Source of the DNA: Treponemataceae bacterium
Lineage (GTDB): Bacteria > Spirochaetota > Spirochaetia > Treponematales > Treponemataceae
Direction of reading: 5' to 3'
Length of the DNA: 20,287 nt
Assembly (NCBI GenBank): GCA_024697985.1
Contig: JAILRX010000220.1
Span: 1-20,287, forward strand
The position numbers and the translations under genes were made by a program. Below, piece by piece: positions 14,555 to 20,287 of the stretch. The notes below the pieces were generated by a model. It was not told the DNA's origin, made no database searches, and worked only from the letters and a program-made list of their open reading frames with translations. The stretch's first letter is position 1; every line of letters begins with the position of its first letter.

Positions 14555-15553
14555 ATGGTAAATGAAAAGATTAAAATCCTAGTTGTAAGCAATTCTCTTG
14601 AAAACAGAAAGTCCATCGTTTCAGACCTCGAACGTACTGAACAGGTCCGTATTCTCAGCGAACAGAACGATGCGAAAGGCGCCATCAACTTTTGCTGCAA
14701 CACACCTGTCGATGCGGTCATAAGCGATTACGATCTGCCTGAAATGGACGGACTTGAATCAATCAAGTTTTTGACAGGAGACCTTGATATACCTGTAATA
14801 ATTTTTTCAGATGATGATACTTTGTATTCAAAATCAATTGATGGCGGTGCTGTAGCCTTCGTAAAAAAATCCTCATTGCGTTTTACTGAAGAAGTTTTAT
14901 CAGTCCTTAAAAAAATTAAAGATAATGCACCGATTCCAGAGCTTTTCGGCGAAGAGGATGAAGTTAAAATTGCCAATAACTTTAAGATTCTTTGCATCGG
15001 AGCTTCTACTGGCGGTCCATCAGCCGTAAGAGCTATTTTGAGCCGCTTGGGCAGCAATTTTCCGATTCCGATTCTTTACACGCAGCACATTGATGTGCGC
15101 TCTGACGCAAAAATCGTCGAGTTGTTTAATAACGACTGTCCGAATACCCCGATGGAATTGGCCGAAAATGGAACTGTGGCGCAAAACGGCCACGTCTATA
15201 TGGCACCAGCGAAAAAGCATCTGGTAATTGATCATATCAATGAAAACGGAAACCCTGTACTCATGCTTTCTGACGAGGAGCCGGATCACTTTTTGAAGCC
15301 TGCTGTAAACGTAATGTTCAAAAGCGCCGCCAAGATTTTCAAATCTAAATGTCTTGCCGTTTTGCTTACCGGAATGGGAAAGGACGGGGCGGAAGGATGT
15401 AAGGAAGTTGTCGACAATGGCGGCTATACGATAGTTGAAGACAAGTCGACGAGTACGATTTATGGAATGCCCGCCGCTGCAGTAAAACTGAATGCGGCAA
15501 AATGTATCATTCCAAGAACTCAAATCGCCCAGAAAATTCTGGAAATAATCTGA
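14555..15553 (+). CDS. cheB: CheB-family protein-glutamate methylesterase with degenerate receiver
   Basis: A 332-residue protein with the CheB layout: a receiver domain (~1-125) and a C-terminal methylesterase (~143-332) that removes methyl groups from chemoreceptor glutamates during adaptation. The catalytic triad is present as Ser151 (IGASTGGPS), His178 (YTQHIDVR) and Asp277 (TGMGKDGAEG), and the end has the usual STSTIYGMPAAAV. In the receiver, the phospho-acceptor Asp58 (ISDYDLPEMDG), Ser85 and Lys104/105 are kept. The acidic Mg-binding pair after beta-1 is replaced by Ser12-Asn13 (VVSNS for VVDDS). Phosphorylation is therefore doubtful, and this could be a second, phosphorylation-independent CheB. 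No cheA, cheW, cheR or receptor gene is near. It has no free SD, and the ATG follows directly on a hairpin and T-run. Confidence 0.85.
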   Translation: MVNEKIKILVVSNSLENRKSIVSDLERTEQVRILSEQNDAKGAINFCCNTPVDAVISDYDLPEMDGLESIKFLTGDLDIPVIIFSDDDTLYSKSIDGGAVAFVKKSSLRFTEEVLSVLKKIKDNAPIPELFGEEDEVKIANNFKILCIGASTGGPSAVRAILSRLGSNFPIPILYTQHIDVRSDAKIVELFNNDCPNTPMELAENGTVAQNGHVYMAPAKKHLVIDHINENGNPVLMLSDEEPDHFLKPAVNVMFKSAAKIFKSKCLAVLLTGMGKDGAEGCKEVVDNGGYTIVEDKSTSTIYGMPAAAVKLNAAKCIIPRTQIAQKILEII

Positions 15554-15568
15554 TTTTTATACAAATTT

Positions 15569-16591
15569 TTAATACAGAGTATCGAAATACTGTTTGTTTT
15601 CCCAATAAAACTTGTAATAAGTTGAAATTATTGAAAGCGCATAGGCACTTTCTGTCTTTTCAAAAACCTTTACAACGTATCGAAAAGGATCATTTTCTGA
15701 AGGACTGTAAAGTGGATAACAGCAAATCAGACTGCTGCCCTTTTTAAAACACTTGGCTTCAGGAAGATAGGCATAAGAACCATTGAGACTCATCTGGTTT
15801 GCCCGTGAAAAATATTCTTCTACGCTTACACCACGCTTTGTAATTTCACTTTCAGGAATATCCATTTCAAGATTCCACAAAACGGCATTGTCACCCAAGG
15901 TCTTCAAATTAGGAACCTGATCGCTGTCTTCCCACACAAAGGCGGCCAGTTTTTTCTCTGATAATTTTTTTGTCTTTGGCTGAGAAGGAAAATCGACGAA
16001 GCCCGGGAACTTTTCAAAGGACAAATCAGCATTGTCGTTGATGCTTCCCATCGTTACGGCCTTGAAAACCTTTTCACCGATGATTGAATCAACTGCTTCA
16101 ATATTAAAAAGAGGAATCTGTTTGTCATAGGTTACCTGAATTGGGCCACCAAAATATTGGACATCATGAGTTTTGGTAAAAATCTCGGAAAAATCCTCGT
16201 CGTTAGAATGTTTTCTCATGGACGCAAATTCGTAAAGAACCGAATGAATGTAGTTTATGATTTCGCTGTCATCGTTTGTTACACCATCAGGTAATTTTTC
16301 GCCGGTAAGTTCGATATGGTCGGCTTTTTCATCAAGCGAGAAGAAAATCGAAAAGGATTTGTCCTGAACAAGATTTTTTCCATCAGCTTTCAAAAGATAT
16401 CTGACCTGAATTGTATCTTCACCATAATATAAAAACCCGATATACAAAGGATTTTCAAGTCGATAATCACGATAGTAAACGTACTGTCCGCTTTCAGTCT
16501 GAAAAGCTTCCTTGATTCCAGGGAGAGCAAATACTGAAGCAGACAGGGACAGCAAAACTAAAACTACAAAAATGCGTCTGAGTTTTTTCAT
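15569..16591 (-). CDS. Secreted protein of unknown function, 340 aa
   Basis: The N-terminus is a signal peptide (MKKLRRIFVVLVLLSLSASVFA, cleavage likely before LPGIKEAF). The mature ~318 residues alternate beta-prone and acidic segments, with many Tyr and Phe (GQYVYYRDYRLENPLYIGFLYY; a C-terminal SIISTYYKFYWENKQYF). There is no lipobox and no motif I recognise; it is probably a periplasmic or surface protein of a lineage-restricted family. Its ATG overlaps the proS stop codon by four bases (ATGA), so it is translated from the proS mRNA by coupling; co-expression with a tRNA synthetase is likely operon economy, not shared function. Convergent with cheB across 15 bases, with no obvious terminator between them. 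Confidence 0.8.
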   Translation of the reverse strand: MKKLRRIFVVLVLLSLSASVFALPGIKEAFQTESGQYVYYRDYRLENPLYIGFLYYGEDTIQVRYLLKADGKNLVQDKSFSIFFSLDEKADHIELTGEKLPDGVTNDDSEIINYIHSVLYEFASMRKHSNDEDFSEIFTKTHDVQYFGGPIQVTYDKQIPLFNIEAVDSIIGEKVFKAVTMGSINDNADLSFEKFPGFVDFPSQPKTKKLSEKKLAAFVWEDSDQVPNLKTLGDNAVLWNLEMDIPESEITKRGVSVEEYFSRANQMSLNGSYAYLPEAKCFKKGSSLICCYPLYSPSENDPFRYVVKVFEKTESAYALSIISTYYKFYWENKQYFDTLY

Positions 16592-18399
16592 GCGCGAAGT
16601 TTCTCCATTTCAGATTTGATGATTTCTTCAACTTTCTGAACGATTTCTCCTTCAGGAACAAGCTGATTATCACTTTCAGAACGGATTTTAAGTTCGATGT
16701 TAGGAAGATTCTTTTCTCCGACTACAAGACGCAGTGGGATTCCGATCAAATCCATATCCTTGAACTTAACGCCCGGTCTTTCGTTTCGGTCATCAAGCAA
16801 AACTTCGATTCCACGTGCTGAAAGCTCATCGTAAAGTTTATCTGCAACTTCTTTCATCTGACCGTCGTATTTTACAGGCACGATTGCAACCTGGAAAGGC
16901 GCACAGCTCATCGTCCAGACGATTCCATTGTCGTCGTGGTGCTCTTCGATAATCGAAGCCAGAGTTCTGTCTACACCAATTCCGTAGCAGCCCATAAGAG
17001 GAGTAACGGCTTTTCCGTTTTCATCCAGATAGGTTACGTTCATTGATTTTGTATATTTGTCACCAAGCTTGAAAATATGTCCAAGCTCGTTTCCTTTTTT
17101 TGTATAGAGTTCCGCACCGCATTCGCAGCATTTGTCGCCAGGTTTTACTGTTCGAACATCAGCGTACATAAATGGAGTGTAATCTCGTTTTGGTTCTACA
17201 TGCTTGATGTGATAGCCTTCTTTTCCGCTGCCTGCGATACAGTCGTGCATTTCCTGTGTTGAAAGATCAGCAATTACAGGAATTTTGATTCCGACAGGTC
17301 CTACAAAACCGTGTGGTGCACCGCTCAAACGCAAAACGTCGTCAGCTTCTGCAAGTTCAGCACCACTGGCCTTAAGGAGGGCCGCAAGTTTGACTTCATT
17401 TACATCCAGGTCTCCACGAATGACAACGCAGAAGAAAGTTTCAGGAATGTATTTTACGCCACCTTCAGTTACAGTTTTGGCATTTTTATATGCTTCTGTT
17501 CCAGAAAGGTCGATTGCACAGTTATAAACCTTGTAAATCAAAGCCTTGAGGAATGTTGTTGATTTTGCATTGAAGAATTTTTCCATGTCTTCGATAGAGA
17601 AAACATTTGGAGTTGCAACCTGTTCAATTGGCAGATCAGTTTTTACCTGAGGTTTTCCGTTGCTGTCGAGTGGAGTTTCTGTTGCACAGGCAGCCTTTTC
17701 TACGTTTGCTGCATATCCGCATTTTGGACAAAGAATCAATGTGTCGTCACCAACTTCACTTTCAACCATGAATTCTTCGCTTCCAGAACCGCCCATGGCT
17801 CCTGTATCAGCTTTTACTGATATTGTAGAAAGTCCCATTCGCTTGAATATTTTTCGATAGGCTGCTGCACATTTGTCGTAACTCTGATTCAATGATTCCT
17901 GATTTGCATCGAATGAATAAGCATCCATCATGATAAATTCTCGACCGCGCATAACTCCGTATCGAGGACGAATTTCATCACGATATTTAGTGTTTATCTG
18001 ATAAAGGATGACTGGATACTGTTTGTAACTTGTCAAAGTATCACGAACGAGTGCTGTAAATGCTTCTTCAGCTGTCGGAGAAACGACCATGTCCTGACCG
18101 CCTCTATTCCGTGGTTTGAGCATTTCATCGCCCATTTTATCCCATCGGCCACTTTCCTTCCAAAGCTCGCCGGGCTGAATTACAGTTGGCTTCATTTCCA
18201 AAAGACCAGCTGCATTCAGTTCTTCTCTGATGATATTTTCAACTTTGCGTAAAGAACGCAAACCGATCGGCATGTAAGAATAAAGTCCGTTTCCAAGTTT
18301 TTTAATCATGCCGCTTCTAAGCATAAGCTGATGGCTTGCAATTACTGCGTCATTTGGAACTTCGCGCAGTGTATTCATCATTAATTGGGATGTTTTCAT
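16588..18399 (-). CDS. proS: Prolyl-tRNA synthetase, bacterial type with editing insertion
   Basis: A 603-residue class II synthetase that charges tRNA-Pro with proline. Visible elements are the motif 1 region (GLYSYMPIGLRSLRKVENIIREE, ~39-60), motif 2 (YRDEIRPRYGVMRGREFIMMDAYSF, ~139-163) and GAMGGSGSEEF. An insertion of about 170 residues (~225-400) is the YbaK-like domain that clears Ala-tRNA-Pro in the bacterial family. Motif 3 follows (GCYGIGVDRTLASIIEEHHD), then the anticodon-binding domain (FQVAIVPVKY to the end). Two CxxC pairs (CPKCGY and CCECGA) flank the editing insertion and may bind zinc, as in some other bacterial ProRS. The start is fixed by the conserved MKTSQLMMNTLREVP opening; there is no SD, and an extended -10 lies eight bases upstream. 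Confidence 0.95.
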   Translation of the reverse strand: MKTSQLMMNTLREVPNDAVIASHQLMLRSGMIKKLGNGLYSYMPIGLRSLRKVENIIREELNAAGLLEMKPTVIQPGELWKESGRWDKMGDEMLKPRNRGGQDMVVSPTAEEAFTALVRDTLTSYKQYPVILYQINTKYRDEIRPRYGVMRGREFIMMDAYSFDANQESLNQSYDKCAAAYRKIFKRMGLSTISVKADTGAMGGSGSEEFMVESEVGDDTLILCPKCGYAANVEKAACATETPLDSNGKPQVKTDLPIEQVATPNVFSIEDMEKFFNAKSTTFLKALIYKVYNCAIDLSGTEAYKNAKTVTEGGVKYIPETFFCVVIRGDLDVNEVKLAALLKASGAELAEADDVLRLSGAPHGFVGPVGIKIPVIADLSTQEMHDCIAGSGKEGYHIKHVEPKRDYTPFMYADVRTVKPGDKCCECGAELYTKKGNELGHIFKLGDKYTKSMNVTYLDENGKAVTPLMGCYGIGVDRTLASIIEEHHDDNGIVWTMSCAPFQVAIVPVKYDGQMKEVADKLYDELSARGIEVLLDDRNERPGVKFKDMDLIGIPLRLVVGEKNLPNIELKIRSESDNQLVPEGEIVQKVEEIIKSEMEKLRA

Positions 18400-18406
18400 A
18401 ATTTTG

Positions 18407-18415
18407 ATTTTAGCA
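18407..18415 (-). promoter_or_regulatory. Extended -10 promoter of proS, predicting a leaderless mRNA
   Basis: Minus-strand TGCTAAAAT (complement of 18407-18415) is the same nine bases seen before the 5169-6362 lipoprotein gene. Transcription is predicted to start near 18400, one base before the ATG. No convincing -35 is seen. Confidence 0.55.
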
Positions 18416-18517
18416 GAAAAATATGTTTTGGTGTAGTAGTTCGGTCTGAACAGTTATCTGACAAGAGATTTTTCTATATCAGCAATTTTTTTCTTAAGAT
18501 TGATTTTTCAAAAATGC

Positions 18518-18549
18518 AAAAAAAAACCGCCTTTCAAGATGAAGGCGGT
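18518..18549 (-). terminator. Intrinsic terminator of the small lipoprotein gene
   Basis: Read on the minus strand, ACCGCCTT pairs with AAGGCGGT (complement of 18542-18549 and 18526-18533) around a short loop, followed by a run of nine Ts (complement of 18518-18526). Confidence 0.92.
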
Positions 18550-18571
18550 CTGTATCTAGATATAAAGCAGA

Positions 18572-18928
18572 TTAGTCAGCTGGATACAATGTCATTTCTG
18601 TGTTTCCATCGCTGTTTTTAATTTCAAGATAATATGTTCCATCAGAAGAAGTTGTCTTTACTACAGTATATTCTGTTGTTGTATCACCATCTTTGATTGA
18701 CAACTTGTCACCTGAAACTGTGTATGCATAAGTTGTTGTTGAAGAAGTAGTAAGGCCTGCAATTGTTACTGATGATGTTACTGTCAAATTACCATCTTCT
18801 CCAAATTTATAAGTAACAACACCTGTGCTATCTTTCCAAGTTGTTCCAGGAAGAGTTGAAGCAGCTCCACATCCAACCAAAGCTACCAATGCAGCCAAAA
18901 TAACCAATACGCTTAAAGCTTTTTTCAT
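18572..18928 (-). CDS. Small lipoprotein, lipocalin-like beta-sheet protein
   Basis: A 118-residue protein with a textbook lipoprotein signal (MKKALSVLVILAALVALVGC, lipidated Cys20). The mature ~98 residues begin LPGTTWKDSTGVVTYKFGEDGNLTVTSS. They are almost entirely Thr/Ser-rich beta strands (YTVSGDKLSIKDGDTTTEYTVV, then TYYLEIKNSDGNTEMTLYPAD). This pattern resembles the small lipocalin-like lipoproteins with a 'GtW' opening, which suggests a small barrel; no ligand can be named. I start at 18928 because AAGGAG lies nine bases upstream and the signal peptide begins there; the longer ORF from 18958 would swallow the SD and run close to the -10 box. It has a full-consensus promoter and a strong terminator, so it is a single-gene, probably abundant transcript. 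Confidence 0.88.
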   Translation of the reverse strand: MKKALSVLVILAALVALVGCGAASTLPGTTWKDSTGVVTYKFGEDGNLTVTSSVTIAGLTTSSTTTYAYTVSGDKLSIKDGDTTTEYTVVKTTSSDGTYYLEIKNSDGNTEMTLYPAD

Positions 18929-18958
18929 AATAAGAATCTCCTTATATATTTTTAACAA

Positions 18959-18987
18959 ATTATAATATCTTGTATGATATTTGTCAA
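18959..18987 (-). promoter_or_regulatory. Perfect sigma-70 consensus promoter of the small lipoprotein gene
   Basis: On the minus strand TTGACA (complement of 18982-18987), exactly 17 bases, then TATAAT (complement of 18959-18964). Both hexamers match the consensus completely. The leader would be about 24 bases and carries AAGGAG. Confidence 0.9.
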
Positions 18988-19009
18988 ATTGTGCAAACTA
19001 GTGTAAGAT
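18981..19009 (+). promoter_or_regulatory. Promoter of the outer-membrane protein gene, predicting a leaderless mRNA
   Basis: TTGTCA (18981-18986), 17 bases, then TAAGAT (19004-19009, 4/6). Transcription would begin near 19016, one base before the ATG, and no SD is present. The -35 shares the palindrome TTGTCAA with the divergent lipoprotein promoter. Confidence 0.6.
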
Positions 19010-19016
19010 TGTTTCA

Positions 19017-19763
19017 ATGAAATTACGAAAGATATGGATATTTTTTAGTTTCTCTATCTTCTTTTCCCTTTGTTTCACGCCGCTTTTTGCAGCAGAAAAC
19101 AACGGCGCCGACCTCACGTACGCGCTTTATCCAAGCATGGGCACAAACCTCCAGTACAACGCCGCCCCACTCCCTTCTGCGCCAAGTCCTGCGCTTTTTT
19201 CGTTTGGACTCGGTTTTGATTTAGGCTTTTACAGAACCTTCGCATTTCGCCCGGACTTTCAGTTTTCCGGCACCTACTATCTTTTGCAGGACGGTTCGGC
19301 TCTGCCTGCGGCTCCCGAAAGCAGAACAGCCTACGTAATTTCGGCCCTTTTTGACATGCCGGTCTGCTACATAGTTCCGGTCGGTAAAACACAGTTTTAT
19401 TTTGGCGCAGGACTTGCGTTATATATAAGGGCGGCGTTCCTTGCCTCCAAGGTTCCCTCAAGCGAACAGGAAAGCATTACAGCCATCAATCAGTATTTTT
19501 GGTCGAATGCAAGATTTTTGTATCCTTCCTTTCAGTTAGGCTGGGACTTTTTATTGCACGAGGATTCTTCGTTTGGTATCAACGCAAAAGTATTCTTTCC
19601 TTTGGGAAATGCCGGCAACGAGAATGCATATTCATGGTTTCAGGACGGAATCATAAGTGTGAGCGCAAGGATTAAATTCACTCTCGCTTCTAAAAATTCT
19701 CATCAGTCTGAACAACAGGCCATTCCAGAAGAAAATCCTCAAGAGACAGAAATTCAAAACTGA
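19017..19763 (+). CDS. Outer-membrane beta-barrel protein, 248 aa
   Basis: A signal peptide (MKLRKIWIFFSFSIFFSLCFTPLFA, cleavage before AENNG) is followed by ~200 residues of alternating aromatic/polar strands and Gly turns. Examples are FSFGLGFDLGFYRTFAFRPDFQFSGTYYLL, TQFYFGAGLALYI, FLYPSFQLGWDFLL, SFGINAKVFFPLG and the closing strand GIISVSARIKFTLA. This is typical of an 8-stranded outer-membrane-protein barrel; I cannot assign a substrate or adhesin role. The last ~25 residues (after KFTLA) are polar and Gln/Glu-rich and extend past the closing strand. They overlap, on the other strand, the end of a questionable small ORF. The ATG lies one base after the predicted transcription start, and no SD is seen. 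Confidence 0.8.
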   Translation: MKLRKIWIFFSFSIFFSLCFTPLFAAENNGADLTYALYPSMGTNLQYNAAPLPSAPSPALFSFGLGFDLGFYRTFAFRPDFQFSGTYYLLQDGSALPAAPESRTAYVISALFDMPVCYIVPVGKTQFYFGAGLALYIRAAFLASKVPSSEQESITAINQYFWSNARFLYPSFQLGWDFLLHEDSSFGINAKVFFPLGNAGNENAYSWFQDGIISVSARIKFTLASKNSHQSEQQAIPEENPQETEIQN

Positions 19764-20109
19764 TCCCCGAATCAAAAAATTCATAACTGCAGATTGCATC
19801 TATCAATTCGCTGAAAACCTCCTCGCCATCGGTAAGAGCGCTTTCTGCAACCTCTATTGAAATTTCCTGCAACTCACAATCTGAAATCGAGTCAGAAAAA
19901 TCATTTTCAAAAGCATATTCCTTCAAAAATTCGTAAACATAATTTTTAATCTGAAAAGTACTCATCGTTTTTGGATTTTCACGAAGACTCTCGCATCCGA
20001 AACAAAACGACATCGCGTAAAAACAAAAAAAAGAAGCCGCCCAAAACTTTTGAAAAACAAATTCGTTTCGGACAGCTTCCTTTCTGAATAAAATCTTCTT
20101 TAACTTCAT
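19690..20109 (-). CDS. Small acidic hypothetical protein (uncertain)
   Basis: A 139-residue reading frame. GGAG stands six bases before the ATG at 20109, which supports this start. The C-terminal ~87 residues look protein-like: MSTFQIKNYVYEFLKEYAFENDF, then a strongly acidic, Phe-rich helical part. The N-terminal ~50 residues are less convincing: they include an aromatic/Cys-rich stretch (FFCFYAMSFCFGCESL), and their DNA carries a terminator-like hairpin. The gene could instead start at the ATG at 19965. The last 74 bases overlap the 3' end of the opposite outer-membrane protein gene. No family is recognised. If it is not real, 19764-20176 holds only the hairpin and palindrome listed separately. 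Confidence 0.45.
   Translation of the reverse strand: MKLKKILFRKEAVRNEFVFQKFWAASFFCFYAMSFCFGCESLRENPKTMSTFQIKNYVYEFLKEYAFENDFSDSISDCELQEISIEVAESALTDGEEVFSELIDAICSYEFFDSGISFEFLSLEDFLLEWPVVQTDENF
20025..20079 (-). terminator. Probable terminator downstream of thrS, inside the small ORF
   Basis: Read on the minus strand, GAAGCTGTCC pairs with GGGCGGCTTC (complements of 20070-20079 and 20033-20042) with two U-G pairs. A long loop contains a short inner AAAC/GTTT pairing, and eight Ts follow (complement of 20025-20032). The placement about 100 bases past the thrS stop fits thrS termination. Confidence 0.6.
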
Positions 20110-20132
20110 TTTTTGCTCCAAAATCTGTTTTC

Positions 20133-20146
20133 ACAATAATTATTGT
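20133..20146. promoter_or_regulatory. 14-bp perfect palindrome, candidate operator
   Basis: ACAATAATTATTGT reads the same on both strands. It lies between the probable thrS stop and the SD of the small ORF, where that ORF's -10 region would be. The shape recalls Fur/PerR-class operators but does not match a specific consensus; AT-richness makes chance possible. Confidence 0.4.
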
Positions 20147-20176
20147 CGCAAAAATGAAATTTACGTTAACTTTTAA

Positions 20177-20287
20177 TTAAATTCCGTTGTAGTGTGTTGC
20201 AGTTTTTTCAAGGACGTAAGCTTTGAAATCCTCAAGTTTCATTGTCTGCTGCTGGATGCCGCTAGACTGTCTGAATCGGATTGTTAC
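20177..20287 (-). CDS. thrS: Probable threonyl-tRNA synthetase, C-terminal end only
   Basis: An open minus-strand frame enters from the right edge and ends at TAA (20177-20179), giving 36 residues: VTIRFRQSSGIQQQTMKLED, then FKAYVLEKTATHYNGI. The strand 'V.vR.R....' followed by a polar turn, Met and an acidic helix is what the anticodon-binding domain of ThrRS looks like at its end ('vsVR.r..g..g.m.leeFi..l'). The fragment is short, so HisRS/GlyRS-type or unrelated proteins cannot be fully excluded. The bulk of the gene lies beyond the window. Confidence 0.55.
   Translation of the reverse strand, partial: VTIRFRQSSGIQQQTMKLEDFKAYVLEKTATHYNGI

Noticed and set aside
15020..15523. 167-aa minus-strand ORF opposite cheB
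   Set aside because: It is antisense to the conserved methylesterase domain, so it is a frame shadow.
18385..18621. 78-aa plus-strand ORF across the proS / lipoprotein intergenic region
   Set aside because: It spans the proS promoter and the lipoprotein terminator on the opposite strand and has no SD. The protein shows no recognisable pattern.

Overview
The window looks like chromosomal core and near-core sequence of a host-associated spirochaete, most likely a gut or rumen Treponema. The base composition is AT-leaning. There are many secreted or lipidated proteins of no recognised family, a FlgM gene behind a sigma-28-type promoter, a CheB-type methylesterase, a GerMN-domain protein in a non-sporulating context, and a TonB-dependent receptor. 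The genus is inferred from gene content, not from a marker gene. I see no rRNA, tRNA, CRISPR array, insertion sequence, phage or integrase.

Layout. 1-2706 (+): the 3' part of a TonB-dependent receptor carrying a serine-rich insertion, then a secreted protein of unknown function. 2845-3672 (+): a pyridoxal/pyridoxamine kinase. 3673-3831: a short GC-rich intergenic mosaic of repeats. 3832-6362 (-): a lipoprotein gene followed by argA. 6427-9539 (+): rsmI, flgM with its own terminator, a degenerate iron-alcohol-dehydrogenase-fold protein, and a SpoU/TrmH RNA methyltransferase. 9545-11047 (-): a GHKL ATPase-HDOD/HD fusion. 11159-11701 (+): slyD with a Cys/Gly tail. 11739-13431 (-): a TPR protein and a Gx-transporter-type membrane protein. 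13519-15553 (+): a GerMN-domain membrane protein and a CheB whose receiver domain is degenerate. 15569-18399 (-): proS, then a secreted unknown protein overlapping it by 4 bases. 18572-18928 (-) and 19017-19763 (+): a small lipoprotein and an outer-membrane beta-barrel protein, divergently transcribed. The right end (-) holds an uncertain small ORF and the last codons of a probable thrS.

How it works together. No single pathway spans the window. Functional threads are translation (proS, thrS, rsmI, trmH), motility and chemotaxis (flgM, cheB), cofactor or amino-acid supply (pyridoxal kinase, argA) and the envelope.

The most notable signal is promoter architecture. At least seven genes lack a Shine-Dalgarno sequence and have a -10 hexamer ending only about 6-9 bases before the start codon, which predicts leaderless or near-leaderless mRNAs. 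Three divergent pairs have overlapping or abutting -35 boxes. Genes with a good Shine-Dalgarno sequence generally have promoters further upstream or sit inside operons. I did not find a convincing undescribed multi-gene system. The best leads are this promoter layout, the metal-site-less dehydrogenase homologue, and the hairpin touching the cheB start codon.
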